Of a stretch of 18,406 nucleotides of DNA, positions 7,865 through 15,294 are shown one piece after another (within the stretch, counting starts at the first letter, position 1; the number at the start of each line of letters is the position of its first letter). The notes below the pieces were generated by a model. The model was not told the origin of the DNA and did not search any database. It saw only the letters and a program-made list of their open reading frames with translations. The DNA comes from Tannerella sp. (GTDB lineage: Bacteria; Bacteroidota; Bacteroidia; Bacteroidales; Tannerellaceae): the NCBI GenBank assembly GCA_031279875.1, contig JAITHS010000121.1, positions 1 through 18,406 of the forward strand, given 5' to 3'. A program made the translations under genes and the position numbers.

Positions 7865-8958
7865 AACAACCCTCCTGCATTACTATCTGGCGTGGCGGGC
7901 AACAGACGTACTTTCTCGCCTTCATGCAGCGAGTGAACTCCGGCGGATACCACAATGTCGCCTGCCTGCAAGCCGTTTGACACTACCACCGTGCCGTTAG
8001 TACGTATCTCCGAGAGATGTATTTTACGAACACTAACCGTCTGTGTAGCAGGGTTATATATCCATACCGACGAAGTGCCGTCGTTCTCAAACAGCGCCGA
8101 ATAAGGAATGCTAACCAACTCTGCCTGTGCCTGTTTGTACCTGATTTCGACCATCGTAACCATACCGGGCGGCGGAAGCGGAGCATCGTCAGGACGCATT
8201 TTCAAGCGCACGGTGTAGAGTTGATTCATGTTGGCTTTGCGCGTAATACCCAGTAAATCAAGCGAAAATATCTTGTTGGGATAAATATCTACCGTACAGG
8301 AATACGTATCGAAGCGTTCCTGACGGATATACTCCGACGATGGAATGTTAATTACGACTTCCGGCGCACCGGCGTCAATCATCGAAACGACGGGCATACC
8401 TGCGCCTACCGTCTCGCCGTTTTCAAAAAATCGTTTTTGGACATAACCGTCAAACGGCGCCGTCAAACGTGTATCAGCCAGTTCGTTACGATGAGCATCA
8501 AGTTTCGCCGTAATTTGCCGCAAGCCGAATACGGCCTTGTCGTAGTCGTTGTCGGTTACGCTACCGGAGGCGTGCAGTTCGATAACCCTGTCGGCTTCGG
8601 CTTTGATACGGTTGTATTCCGCTTCGGTAGCGGCAAGTTGCAGTTCGTAGTCGCGTGTGTCGAGCGACGCAAGAACTTGTCCGCGACGCACCAAACTACC
8701 TTCTTTAACGGCTATGCTACGTATCGGACCCGCCACACGAAACGCCAAACTGACGTCCGAAGCCGCCTTAATCTTACCCGGAAAAGTAGCCCGTTCTTCT
8801 TCTCCGTACATCTCCACAGTCTTGGTTTTGACATACCTCACGGCAGCCTCTTGACCGTTTACACGCCTTTCAGACATCTGTGAACAGGAACTCACGACAG
8901 CAGAAAGCGCCGTCATCGTCAAAATACACATCAAAAAATAATAACCATTCGTTTTCAT
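7861..8958 (-). CDS. RND efflux periplasmic adaptor (membrane fusion lipoprotein)
   Basis: The adaptor bridges the RND pump and the TolC-like channel. The 365-residue product begins with a lipoprotein signal peptide whose lipobox VSSC places the acylated Cys at 25. It then has a barrel-sandwich (lipoyl-like) half with RVAGPIRSIAVKEGSLVRRG. A helical hairpin of heptad-rich sequence follows, about 115-165, with ASGSVTDNDYDKA. The second lipoyl half carries TRLTAPFDGYVQKRF, and a beta-barrel and membrane-proximal domain complete it. It is the first gene of the operon, preceded by a -7 box at 8997-9004, and its stop overlaps the pump's ATG. No regulator gene lies next to the operon within the window. 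Confidence 0.93.
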   Translation of the reverse strand: MKTNGYYFLMCILTMTALSAVVSSCSQMSERRVNGQEAAVRYVKTKTVEMYGEEERATFPGKIKAASDVSLAFRVAGPIRSIAVKEGSLVRRGQVLASLDTRDYELQLAATEAEYNRIKAEADRVIELHASGSVTDNDYDKAVFGLRQITAKLDAHRNELADTRLTAPFDGYVQKRFFENGETVGAGMPVVSMIDAGAPEVVINIPSSEYIRQERFDTYSCTVDIYPNKIFSLDLLGITRKANMNQLYTVRLKMRPDDAPLPPPGMVTMVEIRYKQAQAELVSIPYSALFENDGTSSVWIYNPATQTVSVRKIHLSEIRTNGTVVVSNGLQAGDIVVSAGVHSLHEGEKVRLLPATPDSNAGGLL

Positions 8959-8996
8959 AATTCTCTAATTTATAAACTTTACAAGAAAAATCACTG

Positions 8997-9004
8997 CAAA
9001 GTTA
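8997..9004 (-). promoter_or_regulatory. -7 box (TAACTTTG) for the efflux operon
   Basis: On the - strand, TAACTTTG matches TAnnTTTG and ends 38 bp before the adaptor ATG. A TTTG lies 23 bp upstream of it, longer than the usual spacing for a -33 element, so only the -7 part is well supported. Confidence 0.6.
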
Positions 9005-9061
9005 CGAAAAAATTTTGAGATTATACGCAAACGTGTAAAAAATTAAACAAAACTGCCAAAA

Positions 9062-9083
9062 TGTCAGTCAAAACAGACTGGCA
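9062..9083. repeat. Imperfect inverted repeat upstream of htpG
   Basis: TGTCAGTC (9062-9069) and GACTGGCA (9076-9083) pair at seven of eight positions around a 6-bp centre. The right arm overlaps the -24-like TGGCAC. An 11-bp direct repeat GTCAAAACAGA (9067-9077 and 9098-9108) runs through the same region. This is a possible operator. Confidence 0.4.
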
Positions 9084-9094
9084 CTTTATTTGTT
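9079..9094 (+). promoter_or_regulatory. Sigma-54-like -24/-12 promoter for htpG
   Basis: TGGCAC, five bases, then TTGTT matches the sigma-54 consensus TGGCAC-N5-TTGCW except for T in place of C at the -12 GC. The spacing of the GG and the -12 G is exactly right. The box ends 39 bp before the htpG ATG. No TAnnTTTG box was found in this intergenic region on the + strand. Confidence 0.45.
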
Positions 9095-9133
9095 CTCGTC
9101 AAAACAGAAAAATTATTAATTACATTAAATATT

Positions 9134-11194
9134 ATGGCAAAACAGGAAAAGAAACAAGGTAATATCGGGGTTACGAGCGAAAATATATTCCCGATTATCA
9201 AAAAGTTTTTGTACAGCGACCACGAAATCTTTCTTCGCGAATTGATTTCAAATGCGGTAGATGCGACGCAAAAACTGAAAACGCTTTCGTCGGTAGGCGA
9301 GTTTAAGGGCGAAGCGGGCGATATGTCCGTTCGCGTGAGTATTGACGGTAAAAAGTTGATAATCAGCGACAGAGGTATTGGTATGACGGCCGACGAAATT
9401 GAGAAATACATCAATCAGATAGCCTTTTCGGGCGCAGAAGAGTTTGTCGATAAGTACAAAAACGACGCGGCGTCTATCATCGGACATTTCGGATTAGGCT
9501 TTTATTCGTCGTTTATGGTCTCGAAAAAGGTTGAAATCGTTACCAAATCATACCGCGACGACGCTCCGGCAATGAAGTGGAGTTGTGACGGCACACCGGA
9601 ATATCAGATGACGGAAACGTCTAAAAATGAGCGTGGTACCGACATTATACTGCACATCGACGACGACAATAAGGAGTTCCTCGAAAATAACAAAATCACC
9701 GAATTGCTGACTAAATATTGCCGCTTCCTGCCCGTTCCGATTGTTTTTGGCAAAAAACAGGAGTGGAAAGACGGCAAATATGTTGATACTGAGGAAGATA
9801 ACGTCATCAACAACCTTACTCCGGCGTGGACGCGCAAGCCGACAGACCTCAAAGCCGAAGACTACAATTCGTTTTATCGCGAACTGTATCCAACGAGCGA
9901 AGACCCACTCTTTTGGATACATCTGAACGTGGATTACCCTTTCAATCTGACCGGTATCCTCTATTTTCCGCGCATACGCACAAATTTGGAAATGCACAAA
10001 AATAAGATACAACTGTATTGTAATCAAGTATTTGTAACCGATTCCGTCGAAGGTATAGTGCCGGAATTTCTGACCCTGCTGCACGGCGTTCTCGATTCGC
10101 CCGACATACCGCTCAACGTCTCACGCTCGTATCTGCAAAGCGACCAAAACGTGAAGAAAATTTCAACTCATATCACGAAAAAAGTCGCCGACCGTTTGGA
10201 AGAAATATTCAAAAACGACCGCGCAGAGTTTGAGAAAAAATGGGATGATCTGAAGATTTTTATTCAGTACGGAATGCTTTCGGACGACAAATTTTATGAG
10301 CGTGCCGCAAAATTCGCTATGTTTAAAGACGTTGATGGTAAGTATTTTACGTTTGAAGAATACAAAAAACTTATCGCCGACCAACAAACAGACAAAGACA
10401 AAACGCTCATTTACCTCTATTCAACCAAACCTGACGACCAATATAGTTATATTCAGGCTGCAAAAGACAAGGGTTACAGCGTCTTACTATTTGATGGTCA
10501 GTTAGATATACCTTCCGTCGGACTGTTGGAACAGAAGAACGAAAAGTCGCACTTTGTTCGCGTTGACAGCGACACTATCACGAATATCATCCGCAAAGAT
10601 GATGCTCCGGCAGTCGGCATCACCGAAGACCGGCGCAACGCCTTACAGGAATTGTTCCGCAGCAAGTTGCCGAAAATTGACAAAACCGATTTTGTCGTAT
10701 CTTTCGACGCTTTGGGCGCGGAAAGCAGTCCTGTGTTGCTGACACAAAGCGAGTACATGCGTCGTATGCGTGATATGGCTGCTATTCAGCCCGGTATGTC
10801 GTTCTACGGCGAAATGCCCGACAGTTATAACCTTGTCCTCAACACCGACCACAACCTCGTTAAGCGCGTCATCGACGACGAAGAGAAAGCCTGTCTCGAA
10901 AAGGTAACGCCTCTTATCAACGACATCAAAGGCTGGGAAGCACGTCAACGCGACCTCCGCGAGGCACAAAACAAAAAGAAACACGACGAAATTACCGAAG
11001 CCGAACGTCAGGACATGACCGATACGAACCGTAAACTCGATGAACTGCGGGAACAACGTAACGCAATTTATGCCGACTTTGCGGCTGATAATCAGTTGAT
11101 TAGTCAGTTGATTGACCTCGCTTTACTGAGTAACGGTATGCTTAAAGGTGAATCGTTGAGCCGGTTTATACGGCGGAGTGCAGAGATGCTTTGA
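9134..11194 (+). CDS. htpG: Molecular chaperone HtpG (Hsp90)
   Basis: HtpG is the bacterial Hsp90, an ATP-dependent dimeric cytosolic chaperone. The 686-residue product has the full domain set. The GHKL ATPase domain has E36 and N40 in RELISNAVDA, D79 in SDRGIGM, and the glycine-rich lid segment GHFGLGFYSS at 117-125. GTDIILHI ends this domain. The middle domain carries YFPRIRTNLEMHKNKIQLYC and LDSPDIPLNVSRSYLQSD, the latter holding the catalytic-loop arginine and catalytic-loop Gln region. A C-terminal dimerisation domain with a charged helical stretch (about 610-645) finishes it. The length agrees with Bacteroidota HtpG, which is longer than the E. coli protein. It is divergent from the efflux operon and monocistronic as far as can be seen. 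A hairpin-bearing repeat starts 7 bp after the stop. Confidence 0.97.
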   Translation: MAKQEKKQGNIGVTSENIFPIIKKFLYSDHEIFLRELISNAVDATQKLKTLSSVGEFKGEAGDMSVRVSIDGKKLIISDRGIGMTADEIEKYINQIAFSGAEEFVDKYKNDAASIIGHFGLGFYSSFMVSKKVEIVTKSYRDDAPAMKWSCDGTPEYQMTETSKNERGTDIILHIDDDNKEFLENNKITELLTKYCRFLPVPIVFGKKQEWKDGKYVDTEEDNVINNLTPAWTRKPTDLKAEDYNSFYRELYPTSEDPLFWIHLNVDYPFNLTGILYFPRIRTNLEMHKNKIQLYCNQVFVTDSVEGIVPEFLTLLHGVLDSPDIPLNVSRSYLQSDQNVKKISTHITKKVADRLEEIFKNDRAEFEKKWDDLKIFIQYGMLSDDKFYERAAKFAMFKDVDGKYFTFEEYKKLIADQQTDKDKTLIYLYSTKPDDQYSYIQAAKDKGYSVLLFDGQLDIPSVGLLEQKNEKSHFVRVDSDTITNIIRKDDAPAVGITEDRRNALQELFRSKLPKIDKTDFVVSFDALGAESSPVLLTQSEYMRRMRDMAAIQPGMSFYGEMPDSYNLVLNTDHNLVKRVIDDEEKACLEKVTPLINDIKGWEARQRDLREAQNKKKHDEITEAERQDMTDTNRKLDELREQRNAIYADFAADNQLISQLIDLALLSNGMLKGESLSRFIRRSAEML

Positions 11195-11200
11195 TGTTAA

Positions 11201-11322
11201 GGGAACCTCCAAAAATTGATTTTTTCGAGGCCTGCGATTGAGGAAAAAGCGGAGTTTACTGACGTAAATGAGCATTTTGACGAAAGAGCAAAACGAAGAA
11301 AAAACAATTTTTCGAGGTTCCC
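11201..11322. repeat. 122-bp MITE-like repeat with 18-bp terminal inverted repeats (long copy)
   Basis: The left end GGGAACCTCCAAAAATTG and the right end CAATTTTTCGAGGTTCCC are inverted repeats matching at 17 of 18 positions. TTAA flanks the left end and TTTAA follows the right end. A 10-bp direct repeat TTTTTCGAGG occurs inside at 11221-11230 and 11308-11317. It fills the htpG-flippase gap. The first 30 bases recur at 13001-13030. No transposase is encoded, so any movement would need help in trans. As RNA it could form a long stem after htpG and act as a terminator, which is an inference. Confidence 0.8.
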
Positions 11323-11335
11323 TTTAAAAAAATCG

Positions 11336-11343
11336 TATCTTTG
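11336..11343 (+). promoter_or_regulatory. -7 box (TATCTTTG) for the flippase gene
   Basis: TATCTTTG matches TAnnTTTG and ends 16 bp before the ATG at 11360. The expected -33 position falls inside the right end of the 122-bp repeat, so the repeat may supply or have replaced part of this promoter. Confidence 0.6.
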
Positions 11344-11359
11344 CCGGAAATTTTGACAA

Positions 11360-13072
11360 ATGACAGAGCAAAAAAATAATGACATTCCGGCAAGTAAACC
11401 GCTCAAAAGCAGCGGGTTACGGCAATTAGCGAAAGAAACCGCTATTTATGGAATGAGCAGCATTTTGGGGCGCGTCCTCAACTGGCTGCTCGTTCCTATC
11501 TACACGCGCGTGCTTATTAATACCGGCGAGTACGGAATTGTTACCAATATTTACGCATGGACGGCGCTGCTGCTTATCCTGCTGACTTACGGCATGGAAA
11601 CGGGCTTCTTTCGGTTTGTTAATGCAGATAAAGCGTTGAGTACCAAGGCAAACAAAAAGGGTTTTAATCTTCCCGAAAGTCAAAATGTTATCTACTCTAC
11701 AACTCTCTACAGCATAGCCTCTACTTCGCTGATTTTCATTGTTTTAGCTATAACATTTCTTTCGCCTATCAGTAGTGCGTTAGGATATGCCGAAAATAAG
11801 GAATACATCGCTATGATGGCTTGTATTGTCGCCGTTGATGCTTTTTGCTGCATACCTTTTGCATGGTTGCGTTACAAAAACCGCCCTGTCCGCTTCGCTT
11901 TCATCAAGTTAGCAAATATCTTCCTTAATATTTTCCTTAACATCTTTTTTCTCATTGTTTGCCCGTGGATAAATGCTCGTAACCCGCAGTTAATCAGTTG
12001 GTTTTATAGCCCAGACTACGGCGTCGGATACATTTTTGTCGCCAACGTATTTACTACTGCCATGACGTTGCTGATGCTTGTTCCCGACATGATGCCCGGA
12101 CTGAAAACCAGACCTAATAGGCTGAAACTCAAAGAGATGCTTAAATACTCATACCCGCTGTTGATACTCGGCATCGCAGGGATTTTCAACCAAACGGCCG
12201 ACAAGATATTATATCCGTTTATCATTGAAGATAAGACAGTTGCAGATGCTCAACTCGGAATTTACGGCGCCTGTTTCAAGATCGCCGTCATAATGGTAAT
12301 GTTTATTCAGGCGTTCCGATATGCGTATGAACCATTTATTTTTTCCCGTAACCGCACCAACGTCAACGCCAACGTCGGCGCCAATGCCAACACCACTGCC
12401 GCCAACGCCAACGCCGTCACCAACGCCGTCACCAACGCCACCACCACCACCGCCGTCGCCGCCGTCGGCAAACAATATTCCGAAGCGATGAAATACTTCA
12501 TAATCTTTGCATTAGTGATATTTCTCGGAGTAATGTTTTATTTGGATATAATCAAATATTTTGTCGGCGAGCAATATTATTCCGGTCTGTCGGTCGTACC
12601 GCTTGTGATGCTTGGCGAACTGTTTTTCGGCATCTATTTCAATCTCTCGGTGTGGTATAAACTGACCGACCAAACGCGGTGGGGAGCATATTTTTCAATT
12701 ATCGGCTGTATTGCTACTGTGCTGATAATCATACTCTTTGTGCCTACTTTCGGGTTTATTGCCTGTGCATGGGCGTCGGTTGCAAGCAATTTGCTGATGA
12801 TGTTGCTATCGTATTTCATCGGTCGGAAGCGCTATCCGATAAAATACGACCTGCGTTCGGCTTTGATTTACAGCCTTTTAGCTGCTGTTTGTTATTGTAC
12901 CGCCATGTTGCCGACGTTTGAAAACGATACTGTCAAAATGGCATATAAAACTGTCATTTTGTCAGTGTTTTTGGCTTTTATTTACTGTGATTTTAAATTT
13001 GGGAACCTCCAAAAATTGATTTTTTCGAGGTTCCCATTTCATAAACGCAAACCAAAATGTCCATCATTTTGA
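11360..13072 (+). CDS. Polysaccharide/oligosaccharide flippase (Wzx/MurJ-like, MOP superfamily)
   Basis: The 570-residue product is a polytopic membrane protein with roughly a dozen or more hydrophobic helices. The N-terminal stretch LAKETAIYGMSSILGRVLNW and YGMETGFFRF, followed by a middle KEMLKYSYPLLILGIAGIFN, fit the polysaccharide biosynthesis/flippase family. Members move lipid-linked glycans across the inner membrane. The exact cargo is unknown; the nearby rhamnose genes suggest but do not prove surface glycan work. Two features are odd. Residues 333-370 are a low-complexity Asn/Ala/Thr/Val tract between two membrane segments. The last 20 or so codons include a hairpin repeat (13001-13035), so the C-terminus GNLQKLIFSRFP is repeat-encoded. 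The 3' end overlaps the convergent neighbour by 9 bp. Confidence 0.88.
   Translation: MTEQKNNDIPASKPLKSSGLRQLAKETAIYGMSSILGRVLNWLLVPIYTRVLINTGEYGIVTNIYAWTALLLILLTYGMETGFFRFVNADKALSTKANKKGFNLPESQNVIYSTTLYSIASTSLIFIVLAITFLSPISSALGYAENKEYIAMMACIVAVDAFCCIPFAWLRYKNRPVRFAFIKLANIFLNIFLNIFFLIVCPWINARNPQLISWFYSPDYGVGYIFVANVFTTAMTLLMLVPDMMPGLKTRPNRLKLKEMLKYSYPLLILGIAGIFNQTADKILYPFIIEDKTVADAQLGIYGACFKIAVIMVMFIQAFRYAYEPFIFSRNRTNVNANVGANANTTAANANAVTNAVTNATTTTAVAAVGKQYSEAMKYFIIFALVIFLGVMFYLDIIKYFVGEQYYSGLSVVPLVMLGELFFGIYFNLSVWYKLTDQTRWGAYFSIIGCIATVLIIILFVPTFGFIACAWASVASNLLMMLLSYFIGRKRYPIKYDLRSALIYSLLAAVCYCTAMLPTFENDTVKMAYKTVILSVFLAFIYCDFKFGNLQKLIFSRFPFHKRKPKCPSF
12356..12469 (+). repeat. Low-complexity GCC/AAC/ACC/GTC tract inside the flippase gene
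   Basis: About 38 codons are built almost only from AAC, GCC, GTC, ACC and GGC, in overlapping 6-, 9- and 12-bp periods (AACGCCGTCACC occurs twice in a row). They encode an Asn/Ala/Thr/Val-rich loop. Base composition and codon choice differ sharply from the AT-richer flanking codons. The frame stays open on both sides. Confidence 0.85.
13001..13035. repeat. 35-bp hairpin repeat (short copy of the 122-bp element)
   Basis: GGGAACCTC and GAGGTTCCC form a 9-bp perfect stem. After a C-C mismatch, AAAAA pairs with TTTTT around a 5-nt loop. The first 30 bases equal 11201-11230. The whole equals the 122-bp copy after removal of the DNA between its two TTTTTCGAGG direct repeats. It lies inside the flippase C-terminal codons and 29 bp from the convergent gene's stop codon, where it could serve as a shared transcription end; it lacks a downstream T-run. 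Confidence 0.8.
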
Positions 13073-15190
13073 GATAACTATTTGTTTGGAATCCTCTATA
13101 AACCGCTTATATTCAGTACGTTGAATATCCGTCATTTGAATTGTGTCGGCCACTTCCGAAGGCAAGATGCGATATTTTGGTGTTTGAACCCAGATATAAT
13201 TGTTTTTGTAGTTGATTTTCAGCGGTTTGGAAGATGTTTTTGTTATGTCGAGCGTTATAATCAGTCCGCCGTCGGAATAACGCCAACGCTGGTTTGAAAC
13301 AAGATTGCCGAGAGAATAGACTGTTATTGCGGTTGAATCTTCGGCTAATCTAATCGGCTGAATAACATGCGGATGGCTACCGATAACAAGTTCCGCGCCG
13401 TATCTGTGGCACAACGCGGCGAGTGATTTTTGCTCTTCCGAAGGATAGCGCTGATATTCGTTACCCCAATGCAAAAACAAAATTACGGCGTCAATCTTCG
13501 AGCGGTCAATAAGCGCTATATCTTTTGCAATATTCAATGAATCAAGCATGTTGACATATACTCCGGCAGGTTTCGACAAACCATTCGTACTATAGGTATA
13601 ATTCAGCAAAGCAATACGTATTCCGTTGACATTCAAGTATAAAGGATTATTTTTGATATAATCAATGCTATCGGTAAAGACACCTGCATGCTTGATGTTA
13701 AGAGAATCAAGCACTTTGACGGTTGTTTTGACACCTTTCGCGCCGGCGTCAAATATGTGATTATTAGCCAATGCAACCACATCTATACCGATATTTTTCA
13801 ACATGCCGGCCACAGATACCGGAGAGCGAAACATGGGGTAACCGCTATATTTTTCGGTTTCGGTCAGCGTCGTTTCAAAGTTGATAACGGCAAGGTCAGC
13901 CTCTTCAAACAGCGGTTTAACGTAGCGAAACGATTCCGTATAGTCGTATTCGCCGTTAGTATCGCGGGCGGCGTTGATCTGCGACATGTGTTGCATCAAA
14001 TCACCACCAAACACAAGTCGTGCCTTACGTGGAACCGCATCAAGAATACTCATCGCCGCATCAAGCCAAATATCAATGTCGGCAGGATAGTTCCCGTCGG
14101 CAGTATATTTACTCGAACGCTTATGTCCAAGCCTCACTATAACAGCGTTTTCCTCCGGCAAAACAAAAATATATTGCCCCAGAATACCGCGAAGATAGGG
14201 AATAGTCTGACCGTTTTTGACAAGCGACCAGAATTGAAAGCCGTAAGAGCGGTTTGGCTGTCCGGTGTCGGCGTCAATCAACGTCGTATCGGGCATAAGT
14301 GCCTCATTAACATACTGTTCGGAAACAATTCTTTTGTCTCCCCAAGTGCCTTTGTTGAGCAGCAACTGTCCCAGACGCGCAAAGTCGCGGGCGTTAGTGT
14401 TAAAACAGCAGAAGGCCTTTTCCATACCGTCGGTGCGGTCGAGCGACCATAAAGCGTCTTCTTCGGCTTCTATCGGCGTCCAAATGCGGCGTGAAACATA
14501 CGAGCAGATATTTTCACCGGTCGCTTTTTCTACTATATAAGCAAGTAATTGAGTAACAGCACTTTGATAAACAAACTCCTTGCCCGGTTCGGCTATTTCT
14601 TTCATGTTGAAAGTGATTTTCGACAAGTCGTTACCGTAATAAAGTTCTGTTGTAGAAGAAAAAAGAGAAGAGTATGCTTCGTCGAAATCCATACCGGCAC
14701 TCATCGTGAGCAAATGCCTGATAGTAAGCGGCTTATTGTTATATCCGGAAAATTGAGGAAAGAAATCGCCGACGGGCTGGTCGATACCGTTAATAAAGCC
14801 GTCGTCAATAGCGCATCCGGTAGCTAATGAGACGACCGATTTAGCCATCGAAAACGAGTTGCTGTGAGATTCCGGCGAGTAATCGTCCCAATACTGCTCA
14901 AAAAGCAGTTCGCCGTTGCGGATAACGACAAACGCCACAGTGCCGTATTTATCGAAGTCGGAAAGGTATTTGTCGGGTAGTGCGACCTTGTTGTAATCGT
15001 CCGCTTGCCGCCATGCTTTGGGATTATCAGCCGCCACGACGCGGTTTTCGAATATCGTAAAGTGGTCGATTTCGGGTGTCAAATGCAACAGCGCCTGCCG
15101 AATATGGTAATTAGACGGTAGCGCTATCAAAACTACGGTGATAATCAGCAGTATAGAGATTGATACGAGTATCTTTTTCTTCATAATCAT
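13064..15190 (-). CDS. Membrane-anchored fusion of a serine beta-lactamase-like hydrolase and a CapA-type metallophosphatase
   Basis: A 708-residue product begins with a hydrophobic anchor (about 6-25) and then has two domains. Residues about 80-385 fit class C beta-lactamase-like serine hydrolases, including NylB/EstB-type enzymes. The nucleophile motif SMAK gives S114/K117, and YQS gives Y208 as the second catalytic motif. GFQFW and a late GILGQYIFVLP follow. Residues about 392-650 fit the PGA_cap/CapA domain. It shows FGGDLM (D397), NFETTL (437-442), ALANNHIFDAG (H478), HWGNEY (H574) and GSHPHVIQP (H606, H608), which are expected metal ligands. The start at 15190 (or 15184) is preferred because the -7 box at 15205-15212 lies downstream of the first in-frame ATG at 15247. 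The natural substrate is unknown; a cell-envelope peptide or polymer is a reasonable guess. Confidence 0.85.
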   Translation of the reverse strand: MIMKKKILVSISILLIITVVLIALPSNYHIRQALLHLTPEIDHFTIFENRVVAADNPKAWRQADDYNKVALPDKYLSDFDKYGTVAFVVIRNGELLFEQYWDDYSPESHSNSFSMAKSVVSLATGCAIDDGFINGIDQPVGDFFPQFSGYNNKPLTIRHLLTMSAGMDFDEAYSSLFSSTTELYYGNDLSKITFNMKEIAEPGKEFVYQSAVTQLLAYIVEKATGENICSYVSRRIWTPIEAEEDALWSLDRTDGMEKAFCCFNTNARDFARLGQLLLNKGTWGDKRIVSEQYVNEALMPDTTLIDADTGQPNRSYGFQFWSLVKNGQTIPYLRGILGQYIFVLPEENAVIVRLGHKRSSKYTADGNYPADIDIWLDAAMSILDAVPRKARLVFGGDLMQHMSQINAARDTNGEYDYTESFRYVKPLFEEADLAVINFETTLTETEKYSGYPMFRSPVSVAGMLKNIGIDVVALANNHIFDAGAKGVKTTVKVLDSLNIKHAGVFTDSIDYIKNNPLYLNVNGIRIALLNYTYSTNGLSKPAGVYVNMLDSLNIAKDIALIDRSKIDAVILFLHWGNEYQRYPSEEQKSLAALCHRYGAELVIGSHPHVIQPIRLAEDSTAITVYSLGNLVSNQRWRYSDGGLIITLDITKTSSKPLKINYKNNYIWVQTPKYRILPSEVADTIQMTDIQRTEYKRFIEDSKQIVISK

Positions 15191-15204
15191 TAAAATTCGA
15201 GATG

Positions 15205-15212
15205 CAAAGGTA
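15205..15212 (-). promoter_or_regulatory. -7 box (TACCTTTG) for the hydrolase-CapA fusion gene
   Basis: On the - strand, TACCTTTG matches TAnnTTTG. It ends 14 bp before the ATG at 15190 and 20 bp before the one at 15184, which decides the start against the upstream ATG at 15247. Confidence 0.6.
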
Positions 15213-15264
15213 AAGAAAATATTGACGAAAATAAATAATGTTTTCATAATTCAAAAAAAACGTG

Positions 15265-15272
15265 TAAATTTG
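15265..15272 (+). promoter_or_regulatory. -7 box (TAAATTTG) for the DUF1080-iorA-iorB unit
   Basis: TAAATTTG matches TAnnTTTG and ends 22 bp before the ATG at 15295. It lies about 50 bp from the divergent box of the neighbouring gene, so the two promoters are back to back in a roughly 100-bp region. Confidence 0.6.
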
Positions 15273-15294
15273 CGCCCGAATTTAATAAATAAAT

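Noticed and set aside
9548..10084. 178-residue open frame on the - strand
   Set aside because: It is a shadow of htpG; no motif is seen.
11197..11406. 69-residue open frame on the - strand across the 122-bp repeat
   Set aside because: Most of it is the inverted-repeat element, and the rest is the flippase promoter and start read backwards.
13688..14452. 254-residue open frame on the + strand
   Set aside because: It is antisense to the hydrolase-CapA fusion, whose motifs are clear in the other direction. No family resemblance or promoter box supports it.
15191..15247. Longer N-terminus for the hydrolase-CapA fusion from the ATG at 15247
   Set aside because: The -7 box at 15205-15212 would fall inside the coding region, and the membrane anchor is complete without the extra 19 residues.
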